Shown piece after piece: positions 54,342-63,984 of a DNA stretch of 64,000 bases. The stretch's first letter is position 1. Each line of letters begins with the position of its first letter. Origin of the DNA: Castellaniella sp034675905 (GTDB lineage: Bacteria > Pseudomonadota > Gammaproteobacteria > Burkholderiales > Burkholderiaceae_B); assembly GCF_034675905.1 (NCBI RefSeq), contig NZ_JAUCCV010000001.1, positions 1-64,000 of the forward strand. Direction: 5' to 3'. The position numbers and the translations under genes were made by a program. A model generated the notes under the pieces. It saw only the letters and a program-made list of their open reading frames with translations, had not been told where the DNA came from and ran no database searches.

Positions 54342-55220
54342 ATGCTGCACTGGCTGACGGGGCGCGCTGCACGACGCCGGACATTCGACCAGGCCCTGGC
54401 ATCGCTGGATGCGCAGGTCTGGCCGCAGCTGCTGGCGCAGCACGACTTTCTGCTCGGCCTGCACGCACAGGACGCCGAGACACTGCGCCATCACACCGCC
54501 TGGATCCTGGCGAACAAGTCCTTCCACGGCGCCCACGGCCTGCCCGTGACGCCGGGCATGTGCCGCGACATCGCGATCCAGGCAGCCCTGCCGATCCTGG
54601 GCCTGGACACCTCTTTGTACCGGGGCTGGACGCAGATCGTGGTGTATCCGGGCGGCTTTCTGGTGCAGCGTACGGACACCGACGAAGCCGGCGTGGTGCA
54701 TGAATACAGACAGGAAACATCCGGGGAATCCTGGGAAGGCGGCCCCGTGATCCTGTCCTGGGAAGATGCCCGCGCCGGTGCGGATGCCCAGGCGAACGTG
54801 GTGATTCACGAGTTCGCCCACAAGCTGGACCAGCGGGCGGGGAGCGCCGACGGCATGCCGGGCCTGCGCGCGCACCGGGATTTGGATGCCCGCCGCTGGC
54901 GCAGGGTGCTGGAGACGGCCTTTGACGATTTCAACGACCGTCTTGACGCAGCCGAGGCCGCCATCCCTCCCGATATGGATCCGGAATCCGACGAGGCCGC
55001 CGAATGGTATGCAGCGCTGCCGCTGGACCCCTATGCAGCCCAGGACCCGGCGGAATTTTTTGCCGTCAGCTCGGAAAGCTTTTTCATCAGCCCTTGGGCC
55101 ATGGCACGGGCCTGGCCGGACTGGTACGGCCTGCTGGCGCAGTACTACCGGCAAGATCCCCTGCAGCGCCTGGAAAGCGCTGGCATGCAGTACGATCAGA
55201 CGGATACCCCTTCCTTCTGA
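54342..55220 (+). CDS. mtfA: MtfA-like zinc-dependent peptidase
   Basis: A protein of about 292 residues with the gluzincin motif HEFAHKLD near residue 155. The third-ligand glutamate is in DPAEFFAVSSESFF near 240, and WPQLLAQHDFLLGL is at the start. MtfA in E. coli binds the Mlc repressor and has aminopeptidase activity. Start MLHWLTG (54342) avoids overlap with the ssrA promoter; a longer frame begins at 54255. Confidence 0.88.
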   Translation: MLHWLTGRAARRRTFDQALASLDAQVWPQLLAQHDFLLGLHAQDAETLRHHTAWILANKSFHGAHGLPVTPGMCRDIAIQAALPILGLDTSLYRGWTQIVVYPGGFLVQRTDTDEAGVVHEYRQETSGESWEGGPVILSWEDARAGADAQANVVIHEFAHKLDQRAGSADGMPGLRAHRDLDARRWRRVLETAFDDFNDRLDAAEAAIPPDMDPESDEAAEWYAALPLDPYAAQDPAEFFAVSSESFFISPWAMARAWPDWYGLLAQYYRQDPLQRLESAGMQYDQTDTPSF

Positions 55221-55235
55221 TTCTGGAGTCTGCTG

Positions 55236-55904
55236 ATGGACATGATCTTGACGGCCTGCGACGGCCATACTCTGGCGGCCTACGTCAATGGCCCGGAGAC
55301 CGCGCATGCCGGCGTCGTGGTGCTGCCGGAAATCTTCGGCATCAACCCGTATATCCGCAGCGTGGTGGACCGCTACGCCGCTCAGGGCTACCGGGCGATC
55401 TGCCCGTCGCTGTTCGACCGCAAGACCGCGCCCGACACCGGATTGCAGTTGGGCTACAGCCCGGAAGAGATCCAGCGCGGCCTGGGCTATAAAAAAGCCA
55501 TCCCAGACGATACTGCCCGCCTGGACATCGAGGCCGCCGCCGCGGCGCTGCAAGGCCAGACAGTCAAGCTGCTGACGGGCTATTGCTGGGGCGGCTATCT
55601 GTCCTGGCGCATGGCGTGCCTTGGCAATACCTTTGCCGCCGCATCCTGCTGGCACGGGGGCGGCATCGCCAAACACTGCCAGGACTCGGCCCGCATCCCG
55701 GTGCAGATGCACTTCGGCGGACAGGACCCATCGATTCCACAGGCGGACGTGGACCAGATCCGGGCCGCCCAGCCTTGGGTAGAAATACACGTCTACGACG
55801 GCGCAGGGCATTCGTTTGGGCGCGATGCCACGCCCGCCTACCGGCCGGACGCCGCCCAGTTGGCCTGGGAACGGACATTGACGTTTTTCGCCCGCCACGC
55901 CTGA
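55236..55904 (+). CDS. Dienelactone hydrolase family protein
   Basis: A 222-residue alpha/beta hydrolase. The catalytic cysteine lies in GYCWGGYLSW (near 113), the Asp in FGGQDPSIP (near 163) and the His in GAGHSFGRD (near 191). The Glu of VVLPEIFG near 30 is conserved in dienelactone hydrolases. It may act on lactones or on other esters. It starts 15 bases after the mtfA-like stop, so the two may be co-transcribed. Confidence 0.9.
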   Translation: MDMILTACDGHTLAAYVNGPETAHAGVVVLPEIFGINPYIRSVVDRYAAQGYRAICPSLFDRKTAPDTGLQLGYSPEEIQRGLGYKKAIPDDTARLDIEAAAAALQGQTVKLLTGYCWGGYLSWRMACLGNTFAAASCWHGGGIAKHCQDSARIPVQMHFGGQDPSIPQADVDQIRAAQPWVEIHVYDGAGHSFGRDATPAYRPDAAQLAWERTLTFFARHA

Positions 55905-56093
55905 ATCACCACCCGATTCGGTAGAAACCCCTGCGGCACGGCGCCAGCCAGCAGCAACAAACGTTAGGATTTGTGCCCGATTCCCGCTTAATGCGTCTTC
56001 AGGTAGCCTTTTGATGCGACTCTTCGCAAGGTGTCCACCATTCCCCTGGTCCCTTCAGCCACAATCATCGTCATCGATTGGCAGGAGAAACCA

Positions 56094-56418
56094 ATGAGAA
56101 AAAGCATCATCGCAGCTGTTTTGCTGACAGGCGCTCTGGTCGGGGGGCCGGTCGCCCAAGCGGGCGACATCGACGTCGGGATTTCCATCGGCATTCCCGG
56201 CATGATCTGGGGCGGGCCAGCCTACTATCCGCCCCCGCCCCCCCCGCTACTACCATCGGCCCCGCGTGGTCGTGGTCCCGGAACCGGTATACGTCCCCGT
56301 ACCCGCTTATCGTCAAGGCTGGGCGGACCGTGGACACTATGACCGCCACGACCGGAAGCACTGGAAAAAGGGCTGGAAACACGACCGCGGCCACCGGGGT
56401 CGCGACTGGGACGACTAA
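56094..56418 (+). pseudogene. Small exported Pro/His/Arg-rich protein with a frameshift in a C8 run
   Basis: A signal peptide (MRKSIIAAVLLTGALVGGPVAQA) and GDIDVGISIGIPGMIWGGPAYYPPPP are read in one frame. After eight C (56238-56245) the natural continuation YYHRPRVVVVPEPVYVPVPAYRQGWADRGHY and a basic tail ending RGRDWDD are read in the +1 frame to a stop at 56418. Removing one C restores about 107 residues. The run suggests slippage, either in the cell or in sequencing. Function unknown; similar short proteins with YxPRxVVxxP repeats are common. Confidence 0.72.
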
Positions 56419-56423
56419 GTAAA

Positions 56424-56453
56424 AAGCGGATGAGAACACTCATCCGCTTTTTT
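56424..56453. terminator. Bidirectional intrinsic terminator
   Basis: An 11-bp perfect stem AAGCGGATGAG / CTCATCCGCTT (56424-56434 and 56439-56449) with an AACA loop. A-rich sequence lies on one side and TTTTTT on the other, between two convergent genes. Confidence 0.9.
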
Positions 56454-56499
56454 CATCTGCAAGACCCCGGGCCGACAGGGCTCCGAGCAAAGGCGCAAA

Positions 56500-57081
56500 T
56501 CACGCGGCGACGGCGACGGCCACAGCTTCGCGCCCCTGCAGACGATGCGTGTGAGCAGCCAGAGCAGCCAACAAGGCATCCAGGCCTTCGCGCGACAGCG
56601 CATCCGTCAGTTCACCGTCGGCTGCAAATTTCTCGTGGGCAGCCGAGATGAACAGTTCCGGCTTGTTCAGCGGATGCACGTCCAGATAGATCAGCACCTG
56701 GCGCAGATGGTACTGCGCGCGGGCGCCCCCCATCCCGCCCATGGAGGCGCTGGCAATCGCCACCGGCTTGCCCTGGAACGGAGCGCCGGGCACGCGCGAC
56801 AACCAGTCGATGGCGTTTTTCAGCACGCCCGGAATCGAGTAGTTGTATTCCGGGGTGGCAATCAGAAACGCACCCGCCTGGGCGGCCTGTTCGGCGACCC
56901 GCTGCACGGATGCCGGAAAGCCCTGGGCCTGCACGTCCCCGTTGTACAAGGGGATATCGGACAGATCGGCGATCTCGATGCTCATGCCTTGGGGCGCTTG
57001 GCGCTGCGCCTGCTCCAGCAGCAGGTGATTGTAGGAACCCCGGCGCAGGCTGCCGCCGATGGCAAGAACACGAATAGACAT
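56500..57081 (-). CDS. NADPH-dependent FMN reductase (ChrR/YieF-like)
   Basis: A 193-residue flavodoxin-fold protein. It has the phosphate-binding loop GSLRRGSYNHLLLE (10-23) and the FMN motif TPEYNYSIPGVLKNAIDWLSR (about 78-98), both hallmarks of the ChrR/azoreductase-like family. It reduces quinones, chromate or azo dyes in related bacteria. It is a single gene with its own terminator, convergent with the frameshifted exported protein. Confidence 0.92.
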   Translation of the reverse strand: MSIRVLAIGGSLRRGSYNHLLLEQAQRQAPQGMSIEIADLSDIPLYNGDVQAQGFPASVQRVAEQAAQAGAFLIATPEYNYSIPGVLKNAIDWLSRVPGAPFQGKPVAIASASMGGMGGARAQYHLRQVLIYLDVHPLNKPELFISAAHEKFAADGELTDALSREGLDALLAALAAHTHRLQGREAVAVAVAA

Positions 57082-57201
57082 AATGACTCCTGGAAATGGT
57101 CAACATGCTGCGCATATCCTGCACAGCCAATCGAAACACGCCTCCTGGCGGCGCAGCCTTGCGGCGGCCCGGCGGCAAAAAAAAACATCACGACAAAGGA
57201 T

Positions 57202-58083
57202 TCAGGCGGCGGTCTGCGCCAGCACCCCATCCCGGTAATCACGCAGGGCCTGCTCGATTTCCTGCTGGGTATTCATGACGAACGGCCCATACTGCGCGAT
57301 GGGTTCGTTCAGGGGCTTGCCGGCCAGCAGCAAGACCCGCACGCCATCGGCGGACCCGGCGGCCGGTGCGATACGCACGGTCTCGCCCTGTTCGCCGAAC
57401 CAGACGCTATGCCCGGAGGCGGCTGTCTGGTCCCCCGCAGCGTACTGTCCCTCGAACACGTACAGCAGGACCTGATGTGTGGCAGGGATGGGGATATCCA
57501 CCGACTGGCCCGTCATGACGCAGATATCCGCAATCAGAGGCTGCGTCGCCGATGGCGTCGCGCCATGCCCCGGCCCTTTCAAGGGGCAGGTGGCCCAGGG
57601 AATGGCGCCGGCGATCAGCTTGATGAAACCGCCTTCGGGCAGATCCGCAGTCGTGATCTCGGCCGCCGGGATATCCCGGTAGTGGGCAGGCTGCATTTTT
57701 TCCGCCGCCGGCAGATTCAGCCAGATCTGAAAACCGCGTAGCAGGCCGTTTTCCTGCTGCGGCATTTCCTCGTGGATGATGCCGCGCCCAGCCGTCATCC
57801 ACTGCACGCCGCCGGCGCGCAGATCGCCTTCGTTGCCCATATGATCGCGGTGCCGCATATGGCCGTCGACGATATAGGTGACGGTTTCAAAACCGCGATG
57901 CGGATGCGGCGGAAAGCCGGCAATGTAATCATCGGGATCGTCGGACGAAAAGGCATCCAGCATCAGGAAGGGGTCCATGCGGACCTGATGCTGATAGCCC
58001 AGGGCGCGCAGCAGGCGGACACCTGCCCCGTCCTGGGTCGCCTGAGCCGGCAAAATACGTGTGATTGCTCGTGTAGACATCAT
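57202..58083 (-). CDS. Pirin-family protein
   Basis: A 293-residue bicupin. The N-terminal cupin keeps the metal-binding set: PHPHRGFETVTYIVDG (His, His), HRDHMGNEG (His) and the Glu of IIHEEMP. Bacterial pirins include quercetin dioxygenases and regulators of pyruvate metabolism. It is divergent from a LysR regulator with a candidate operator between them. Confidence 0.92.
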   Translation of the reverse strand: MMSTRAITRILPAQATQDGAGVRLLRALGYQHQVRMDPFLMLDAFSSDDPDDYIAGFPPHPHRGFETVTYIVDGHMRHRDHMGNEGDLRAGGVQWMTAGRGIIHEEMPQQENGLLRGFQIWLNLPAAEKMQPAHYRDIPAAEITTADLPEGGFIKLIAGAIPWATCPLKGPGHGATPSATQPLIADICVMTGQSVDIPIPATHQVLLYVFEGQYAAGDQTAASGHSVWFGEQGETVRIAPAAGSADGVRVLLLAGKPLNEPIAQYGPFVMNTQQEIEQALRDYRDGVLAQTAA

Positions 58084-58112
58084 CTACTCCGTCTTGAACT
58101 CTGATGCCTGTC

Positions 58113-58129
58113 ATTATGAATCATATAAT
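58113..58129. promoter_or_regulatory. LysR-type operator candidate between pirin and LysR genes
   Basis: ATTAT-N7-ATAAT (58113-58129) is an inverted repeat that fits the T-N11-A pattern of LysR sites. It lies in an AT-rich 94-bp divergent gap. Confidence 0.55.
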
Positions 58130-58177
58130 CCGATAAACAACCGCAAAAAACCGCACTATTTGATCTATAAATTAGAT

Positions 58178-59092
58178 ATGAGCGAGATCATTCCCATCAT
58201 GCACTGGCAAGCGCTGATCGCCGTGGTGGATCACGGCGGCTACGCACAGGCCGCTGAAGCCCTGGGTAAAAGCCAGTCCTCGATCAGCTATGCCATCCAA
58301 CGCCTGGAAGACCAGCTGGGCCTGCGCGTCTTTCGCCAGGAAGGCCGCCGCGCCGTGCCAACGCCGGCCGGCCAGATCCTGCTGCAGCGAGCACGGTTGC
58401 TGGTGGAACACGCCCAGAGCCTGGAATCCTCGGCACGCCAGATGGCATTGGGCCGGGAAGCCTTGCTGCGCATTGCGGCGGACGCCCTGTTCCCCGATTG
58501 GTTGCTGCTGCAGGCCTTGGCCAAATTCAGCCCCGACTGCGCCGCTACTCGTATCGAAGTGCTGGAAACGGTACTCAGCGGCACCGACGATGCCTTGCTG
58601 CGGCGCGAAGCCGATCTGGTGATCACCCCGCGCATCCCGCAGGGGTTCAGCGGCGAACCGCTGCTGCAGATCCGCTTTGTCGCCGTGGCAGCGCCGTCAC
58701 ATGCGCTGCATGCGCTGGGCCGTCCCTTGGCATGGGCGGACCTGCGTCAACACCGGCAGCTGGTCACACGGGATTCAGGGTCGCGGCGCCAGAACGCCGG
58801 CTGGCTGGACGCCGAACAGCGGTGGACCTTCAGCCACCTGTCCAGTTCGATCCAGGCAGCCTGCGCCGGCCTGGGCTTCGCCTGGTATCCCGAATTGCGC
58901 ATCCGCGGCGAATTGGCCGACGGACGCCTGCTGCCCCTGCCCTTGATCGAAGGCCGGCACCGCTATGCCATGCTGTACCGGATCTTTGCGCGACCGGATT
59001 TTCCCGGCCCGGCCTGCCAGGAACTGGCCGACGTGCTGGCGCAATTGGTGCAGGCATCCGGGCTGTCTGTGGACCCGCCATCCCCGGCGTGA
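58178..59092 (+). CDS. LysR-family transcriptional regulator
   Basis: A 304-residue protein starting MSEIIPIMHWQALIAVVDHGGYAQAAEALGKSQSSISYAIQRLEDQLGLRVF, the LysR helix-turn-helix. A periplasmic-binding-like co-inducer domain follows (about 95-300). A longer frame adds 39 residues in the pirin promoter and is not used. It probably controls the divergent pirin gene and itself. Confidence 0.93.
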   Translation: MSEIIPIMHWQALIAVVDHGGYAQAAEALGKSQSSISYAIQRLEDQLGLRVFRQEGRRAVPTPAGQILLQRARLLVEHAQSLESSARQMALGREALLRIAADALFPDWLLLQALAKFSPDCAATRIEVLETVLSGTDDALLRREADLVITPRIPQGFSGEPLLQIRFVAVAAPSHALHALGRPLAWADLRQHRQLVTRDSGSRRQNAGWLDAEQRWTFSHLSSSIQAACAGLGFAWYPELRIRGELADGRLLPLPLIEGRHRYAMLYRIFARPDFPGPACQELADVLAQLVQASGLSVDPPSPA

Positions 59093-59150
59093 GCACGCAT
59101 CGGGGTTGCAAGCAGCCAGCGCCCCCCGGAGCGACTGGCAGCACGGGTGC

Positions 59151-60137
59151 TCAAAGCCCGACGTTTTCCTGCTGCAGAACCTGTTCGGCGCGGTAGCTGG
59201 AACGCACCAGGGCGCCGGACACGACTTCGCGAAAGCCCTTGGACAGGCCCAGGTCGCGGTAGGCGCGGAACTCATCCGGTGTGACGAAGCGGCGCACCGG
59301 CAGGTGATTGGCGGTGGGTCGCATGTACTGGCCGAACGTCAGGATGTCGACGTTGGCTGCGCGGATGTCGTCCATGGCCTGTTCGATTTCCTGATCGGTT
59401 TCCCCCAGGCCCAGCATCATGCTGGTCTTGGTCAGGGTATGCGGCGCATAGGCCTTGGCATGCGCCAGCACGTCCAGCGTCTGCCGGTAGCCGGCTCGCA
59501 CGTCGCGCACATCGTGGGTCAGGCGTTCGACTGTTTCGACGTTCTGCGCAAACGTCACCAGGCCGGCATCCAGAATGGTTTCGATGCAGGACCGATTCCC
59601 CTGGAAGTCGGGCGTCAGCGCCTCGACCGCCGTCTGCGGGGATCGTTCGTGGATAGCCCGGATACAGGCGGCATAGTGCCCCGCGCCGCCATCGATCAGA
59701 TCGTCGCGGTCCACCGACGTCAGCACCACGTATTTCAGCCGCATCAGGGCGACGGCATCCGCCACGCTGGCAGGCTCGTTGTGATCCAGCCAGCCATGGG
59801 GATTGCCCGTGCTGACGGCGCAGAATTTGCAGGCCCGCGTGCAGACCGAGCCCATCAGCATCAGGGTCGCGGTGCCGCGCCCCCAGCATTCGGCGATGTT
59901 CGGGCATTTGGATTCGGCGCAGACCGTATTGAGCTTGTGCGTCTCGACGATCTGGCGGACTTCCTGGTAGCCGGCGCCGGACGGCACGCGCACCCGCAGC
60001 CAGGCGGGCTTGGGCGCCGAATCGGGGATCTCTGTCAGATCGCTGGGCCGCATGCCGTCTTTGACGGCCTTGGTACCCTGCGGGCTGATGAATTTGGACC
60101 CCGAACGGGCGCGGATGATGGGGACTTCAGTCGTCAT
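59151..60137 (-). CDS. lipA: Lipoyl synthase
   Basis: A 328-residue radical-SAM enzyme. It has both cluster motifs, the auxiliary CAESKCPNIAEC (near 73-84) and the radical-SAM CTRACKFC (near 98-105), and the C-terminal RSSYRAEQ serine. It inserts two sulfurs into the octanoyl chain of lipoyl domains. lipB, often next to lipA in relatives, is not adjacent here; the neighbour is a divergent glycosyltransferase. Confidence 0.98.
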   Translation of the reverse strand: MTTEVPIIRARSGSKFISPQGTKAVKDGMRPSDLTEIPDSAPKPAWLRVRVPSGAGYQEVRQIVETHKLNTVCAESKCPNIAECWGRGTATLMLMGSVCTRACKFCAVSTGNPHGWLDHNEPASVADAVALMRLKYVVLTSVDRDDLIDGGAGHYAACIRAIHERSPQTAVEALTPDFQGNRSCIETILDAGLVTFAQNVETVERLTHDVRDVRAGYRQTLDVLAHAKAYAPHTLTKTSMMLGLGETDQEIEQAMDDIRAANVDILTFGQYMRPTANHLPVRRFVTPDEFRAYRDLGLSKGFREVVSGALVRSSYRAEQVLQQENVGL

Positions 60138-60265
60138 GGGGAAACCTGTACATAATGGAATTCGGGCGAACGTCAGCCCCGGCGCACGCCTGCGGCGATA
60201 GTACCACGCAGCCCGCCGCCCGCCACGGATTCCCCTACGCAGATCAGGATCGTATACTGGCGGCC

Positions 60266-61879
60266 ATGCAGCAGGCCCTACGCCCCAGGATTCCCCTTTT
60301 GGCGCGCCCCCCAGGGGCCGCGCTGGTGCTGCTTTGCCTGTTGGGCATGGTGACTCTCTGGACAGTCCTGTGCGGGATCAGCCACTCGGCACCCGATCTG
60401 GACGGTATGGAAGAACTGGTCTGGGCCGCCAGCCTGGAACTGGGCTACACCAAGCACCCGCCTCTGCCCTCGTGGATCATGCACTTCGCCACGGAACTGC
60501 TGGGGCGTCCGGTCTGGCTGCCATTCCTGATGGGGCAGCTGTTTTCCGCACTGGGCCTGTGGTTCGTCTGGAAACTGGGGCGCGAACTGACCACCCCCCA
60601 TCGGGCGCTGATGGCCACCCTGCTGGTATCGGTCACGGCCTATTTCGCGCTGCGCGGCACGATCTACAACCACAACACGGCGCAACTATGGTCCATCACC
60701 GCGTCGATCTACTGGTTCTACCGGGCGCTACGCGATCAGCGGACCCGCGACTGGGTCCTGCTGGGCATCGTCGGCGGGCTGGCCATGCTGACCAAATACA
60801 GCGCCCTGATCCAGTTCACCGCCTTTTTCCTGTATCTGCTGCGTAGCGGCGCATGGCGCCAGCGGCGCGTCTGGATCGGCATCGGCTGGGCTGCGTTGGC
60901 CTTTGCGCTGGTGATCAGCCCGCATCTGTGGTGGCTGGACCAGCACGATTTCGAACCGCTGCTGTACGCCGATGATTCCCTGCAAGCGGGCGGGCGTCTG
61001 GCGGCGCTGAGCGATCTGCTGTCCTTTTCACTGGATCAGGCCGGACGCCTGGCCCCCATGATTGCGGTGCTGGGCGCCTGGACGCTATGGCGCCGCCGCT
61101 GCGCGGACCGGGCGCCCGGCCATGCCGCCAATGATGCATCCTTTGCCGGACCGGACGCCGCGCCGCGCTATATCCGGGATTTCACGGCCAGCGACCGTCA
61201 GTTCCTGCTGTGGGTCGGTCTGGCGCCTTTCCTGTCCACAGTGGTGATCTCGGTCCTGCTGGGCTCGCGGCTGGAAGCGTCCTGGGCCAGCACATTTTTC
61301 GTGCTGTTCGGCTTCTACGGCCTGTGGTGGCTGCGCGGACCGGAATCCGTGCAACTGCGGCGCATCCTGATCCTGGTGGCGGGCCTGCACCTGATCATGG
61401 CCCTGGGTTACGCCGCCGCGCGCGGACCGCTGGCTCTATCCCTGGGCAAGGCATCCCGTTCCACCTATCCGGGACCGGCGCTGGCCGCGCTGGCCGTGCA
61501 GCACTGGCAGCAGCATCAGCCGGGCCGGCCACTGCGCGTCATCGTGTCCAACACCTGGCTGGGCGGCAATATCGCTGTGCATATCGGCCCCCAGACCCAG
61601 GTCTATATCGATGCCAGCGACGAACAATCCCCGTGGTTCGCCCCCGGCACGGCGCTGCAATGCGGCGCGATGATCGCCTACAGCGCGCAGGGGCGGGCGG
61701 CTCCATCACCCAAGGTTCAGGCGCTCTATGACGCCGCCCCCTGGAAAGGCATCGATGAAGTGCGCTGGTCCGGCTCCAAGGGCCGCGTGATCGATCTGCA
61801 TTGGGCGGTGCTGCCGGCCACTCCCGACTGCCTGCGCAGTCAGCGCCCGGACGCCCTGCCCGCCGAGTCGCGCCCTTAA
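60266..61879 (+). CDS. GT39/ArnT-like membrane glycosyltransferase
   Basis: A 537-residue protein with 11-12 predicted membrane helices. The N-terminal periplasmic loop DGMEELVWAASLELGYTKHPPLPSWIM (about 45-72) contains the acidic residue and HPP motif typical of PMT/ArnT-like GT-C enzymes that use polyprenyl-phosphate sugars. The acceptor is unknown; lipid A or another envelope glycan is plausible. Start MQQALRPRIP is chosen because the longer frame adds 37 residues in the lipA promoter. Its TAA stop lies inside a TTAA shared with the convergent gene. Confidence 0.85.
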   Translation: MQQALRPRIPLLARPPGAALVLLCLLGMVTLWTVLCGISHSAPDLDGMEELVWAASLELGYTKHPPLPSWIMHFATELLGRPVWLPFLMGQLFSALGLWFVWKLGRELTTPHRALMATLLVSVTAYFALRGTIYNHNTAQLWSITASIYWFYRALRDQRTRDWVLLGIVGGLAMLTKYSALIQFTAFFLYLLRSGAWRQRRVWIGIGWAALAFALVISPHLWWLDQHDFEPLLYADDSLQAGGRLAALSDLLSFSLDQAGRLAPMIAVLGAWTLWRRRCADRAPGHAANDASFAGPDAAPRYIRDFTASDRQFLLWVGLAPFLSTVVISVLLGSRLEASWASTFFVLFGFYGLWWLRGPESVQLRRILILVAGLHLIMALGYAAARGPLALSLGKASRSTYPGPALAALAVQHWQQHQPGRPLRVIVSNTWLGGNIAVHIGPQTQVYIDASDEQSPWFAPGTALQCGAMIAYSAQGRAAPSPKVQALYDAAPWKGIDEVRWSGSKGRVIDLHWAVLPATPDCLRSQRPDALPAESRP

Positions 61880-63984
61880 GCGCGCCCTGGGCGGATGTCG
61901 GTACCCGCCTGCAGCAAATCCTCGAAGGCGTGCGCCGGCATGGGACGGGCGAACAGATACCCCTGCCCGTAATCGCAGCCTGCCGCTGCCAGCAGTTCGT
62001 ATTGCTGGGAAGTCTCAATGCCTTCAGCCACGACCTGCAGCCCCAGTTTGTGGGCCAACAGGATGATGGCCTCGCACAGGGCGTGGTCCGCGCCGCCCGG
62101 ACACAGATTGGCGACGAAGGACTGATCGATCTTCAGAAAATCGATATTGAATTTGCGCAGGTAGGACAGTGAGGAATACCCCGTGCCGAAGTCATCCAGC
62201 GCCACCTGCACGCCCGCATTCCGGAAGGCTTCCAGCTGCTGGCGGATGCGATCGTCGTCGGAATCCATCAGCAAGCCTTCGGTGATTTCCACGATGACAT
62301 GGCGCGAATGCAGACCCAGGGTGTTCAGGTGCGCCGCCCAGAAGGCCAAATCCAGGCCTTCGTGACGCAACTGGGCCGGGGAAATATTGACGCTGACCTG
62401 GATGTCCTGGCTGAAGCGCTGCCGCCATTCGGCGGCCTGGCGGGTGGCTTCGCAAAAGACCCAGTCCCCCAGCGCCCGGATGATGCCGGTTTCTTCGGCC
62501 AGCGGGATGAATTCCGTCGGCGACACCAACCCCCGCACCGGGTGGTGCCAGCGCAACAGGGTTTCGGCCTTGGCCACCCGGCCATCCCGCAAGTCCACGA
62601 TAGGCTGGAAATGCAGGGAAAACTGATTTTGGTCCAGCGCCTGGTGCAAATCGTTGACCAAGCGCATGCGCGTCTGGGCGCGTTCCTGCATGGACGCGGT
62701 GAAGTAGCGGCTGCGGTTGCGGCCATCGGCCTTGGCCGAATACATGGCCTGGTCGGCATTATTCAGCAGCGACTCGGCATCCGAGGCGTCTTCCGGAAAA
62801 AATGTCACCCCGATGCTGGTCGAAATAAAGACGGTTTCCACCCCCAGGCGGAAGGGCTCGGCCAGGGTGCGCAGGATGGAACGGGTCAGGCGCTCGACAT
62901 CGCGCGGTTCGCGGACATCGTCGAGCAGCACCGTAAATTCATCACCCCCCAGACGCGCCACGGTATCGCTCTGGCGCACGCAGGCGCTCAGGCGCCGGGC
63001 GGCTTCTTTGAGCAGATCGTCACCCATGGCGTGACCCAGGGTGTCGTTGATTTCCTTGAAGCGGTCCAGATCCAGGAACAGCAGGCCCAGTCGCCCATTG
63101 CTGCGCTGAGCCTTGCGGATGCTTTGTTCCAGGCGGTCGTGGAACATCTGGCGGTTGGGCAGATCGGTCAGGCGGTCGAAATTGGCCTGTTTCCAGATGA
63201 TGGCTTCCGCCTGCTTGATCTCGGCGATATTGGAAAAAATCATCACCCGGCGGTGGACTTCGCCATCATCGCCGAATGAAGTATTGATGCTGAGCCATTC
63301 CGGATACAGCTCGCCGTTGACATGCTGGCCCCAGTGTTCGCCCTGCCAGCTGCCGGTTTCGATCACGGTACGCCACATGCTGCGGTAGAACTCGCGGTCG
63401 TGGCACGGGGAATTCAGGCAGCGGACATGGCGGCCGATGACGTCGGCCTCCGCGCGCCCGCGCAAACTGACAAAGGCCGGATTCACATCCAGGATGAAAC
63501 CTTTCGGGTCCAGCACCAGCATGCCTTCACTGGTGTTGCGATACACCAGCGATGCCAGTTCCGCCTGGCGGTCGGTGTCGTTCAGGTCCGTGCGACGCTG
63601 GCGCACCACGTACAGGTGACTGCGCCCCGACGACGAAGGAATATGCGTTGCCGCACCGGCCAAATGCAGGGGCTGAGACTGCCGATGTTCGCCGCGCCCA
63701 CGCCACAACAGCGTATCGCGGGCGCCTTCCTGATCCAGCCGGGCATTGATATCGCCGATATCGGGCAATAGCGCGGCCACCGACAGCCCCAACGCCGTCC
63801 CCCGCCGATAGCCGAACAGCCGTTCGGCGCTACGGTTCATATAGACGATCGCGCCCCGTGTATCCGTGGCCAGGAAGGCGTCCTGAGAAAAGTCTCCCAG
63901 GCGCAGCAAAGCCAGGATATGGGATCGGTCCGAGGATTCAATAGGCAATAGCGTTTCTGCCTGAGGGCCAGACATCTGATCCAC
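61876..63984 (-). CDS. PAS-PAS-GGDEF-EAL cyclic-di-GMP signalling protein
   Basis: A 702-residue cytoplasmic protein with PAS domains at about 25-80 and 150-260, a GGDEF domain (VARLGGDEFTVLLDD near 345) and an EAL domain (AETLLRWHHP near 470; NISPAQL, DDFGTGYSSLSYL and AEGIET follow). The EAL core is written ETL, which keeps the catalytic Glu. Both activities may be present. The PAS domains would sense redox or a ligand. The GTG at 63984 or the ATG at 63975 could start it. The first bases and promoter are near the window edge. Confidence 0.92.
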   Translation of the reverse strand: MDQMSGPQAETLLPIESSDRSHILALLRLGDFSQDAFLATDTRGAIVYMNRSAERLFGYRRGTALGLSVAALLPDIGDINARLDQEGARDTLLWRGRGEHRQSQPLHLAGAATHIPSSSGRSHLYVVRQRRTDLNDTDRQAELASLVYRNTSEGMLVLDPKGFILDVNPAFVSLRGRAEADVIGRHVRCLNSPCHDREFYRSMWRTVIETGSWQGEHWGQHVNGELYPEWLSINTSFGDDGEVHRRVMIFSNIAEIKQAEAIIWKQANFDRLTDLPNRQMFHDRLEQSIRKAQRSNGRLGLLFLDLDRFKEINDTLGHAMGDDLLKEAARRLSACVRQSDTVARLGGDEFTVLLDDVREPRDVERLTRSILRTLAEPFRLGVETVFISTSIGVTFFPEDASDAESLLNNADQAMYSAKADGRNRSRYFTASMQERAQTRMRLVNDLHQALDQNQFSLHFQPIVDLRDGRVAKAETLLRWHHPVRGLVSPTEFIPLAEETGIIRALGDWVFCEATRQAAEWRQRFSQDIQVSVNISPAQLRHEGLDLAFWAAHLNTLGLHSRHVIVEITEGLLMDSDDDRIRQQLEAFRNAGVQVALDDFGTGYSSLSYLRKFNIDFLKIDQSFVANLCPGGADHALCEAIILLAHKLGLQVVAEGIETSQQYELLAAAGCDYGQGYLFARPMPAHAFEDLLQAGTDIRPGRA

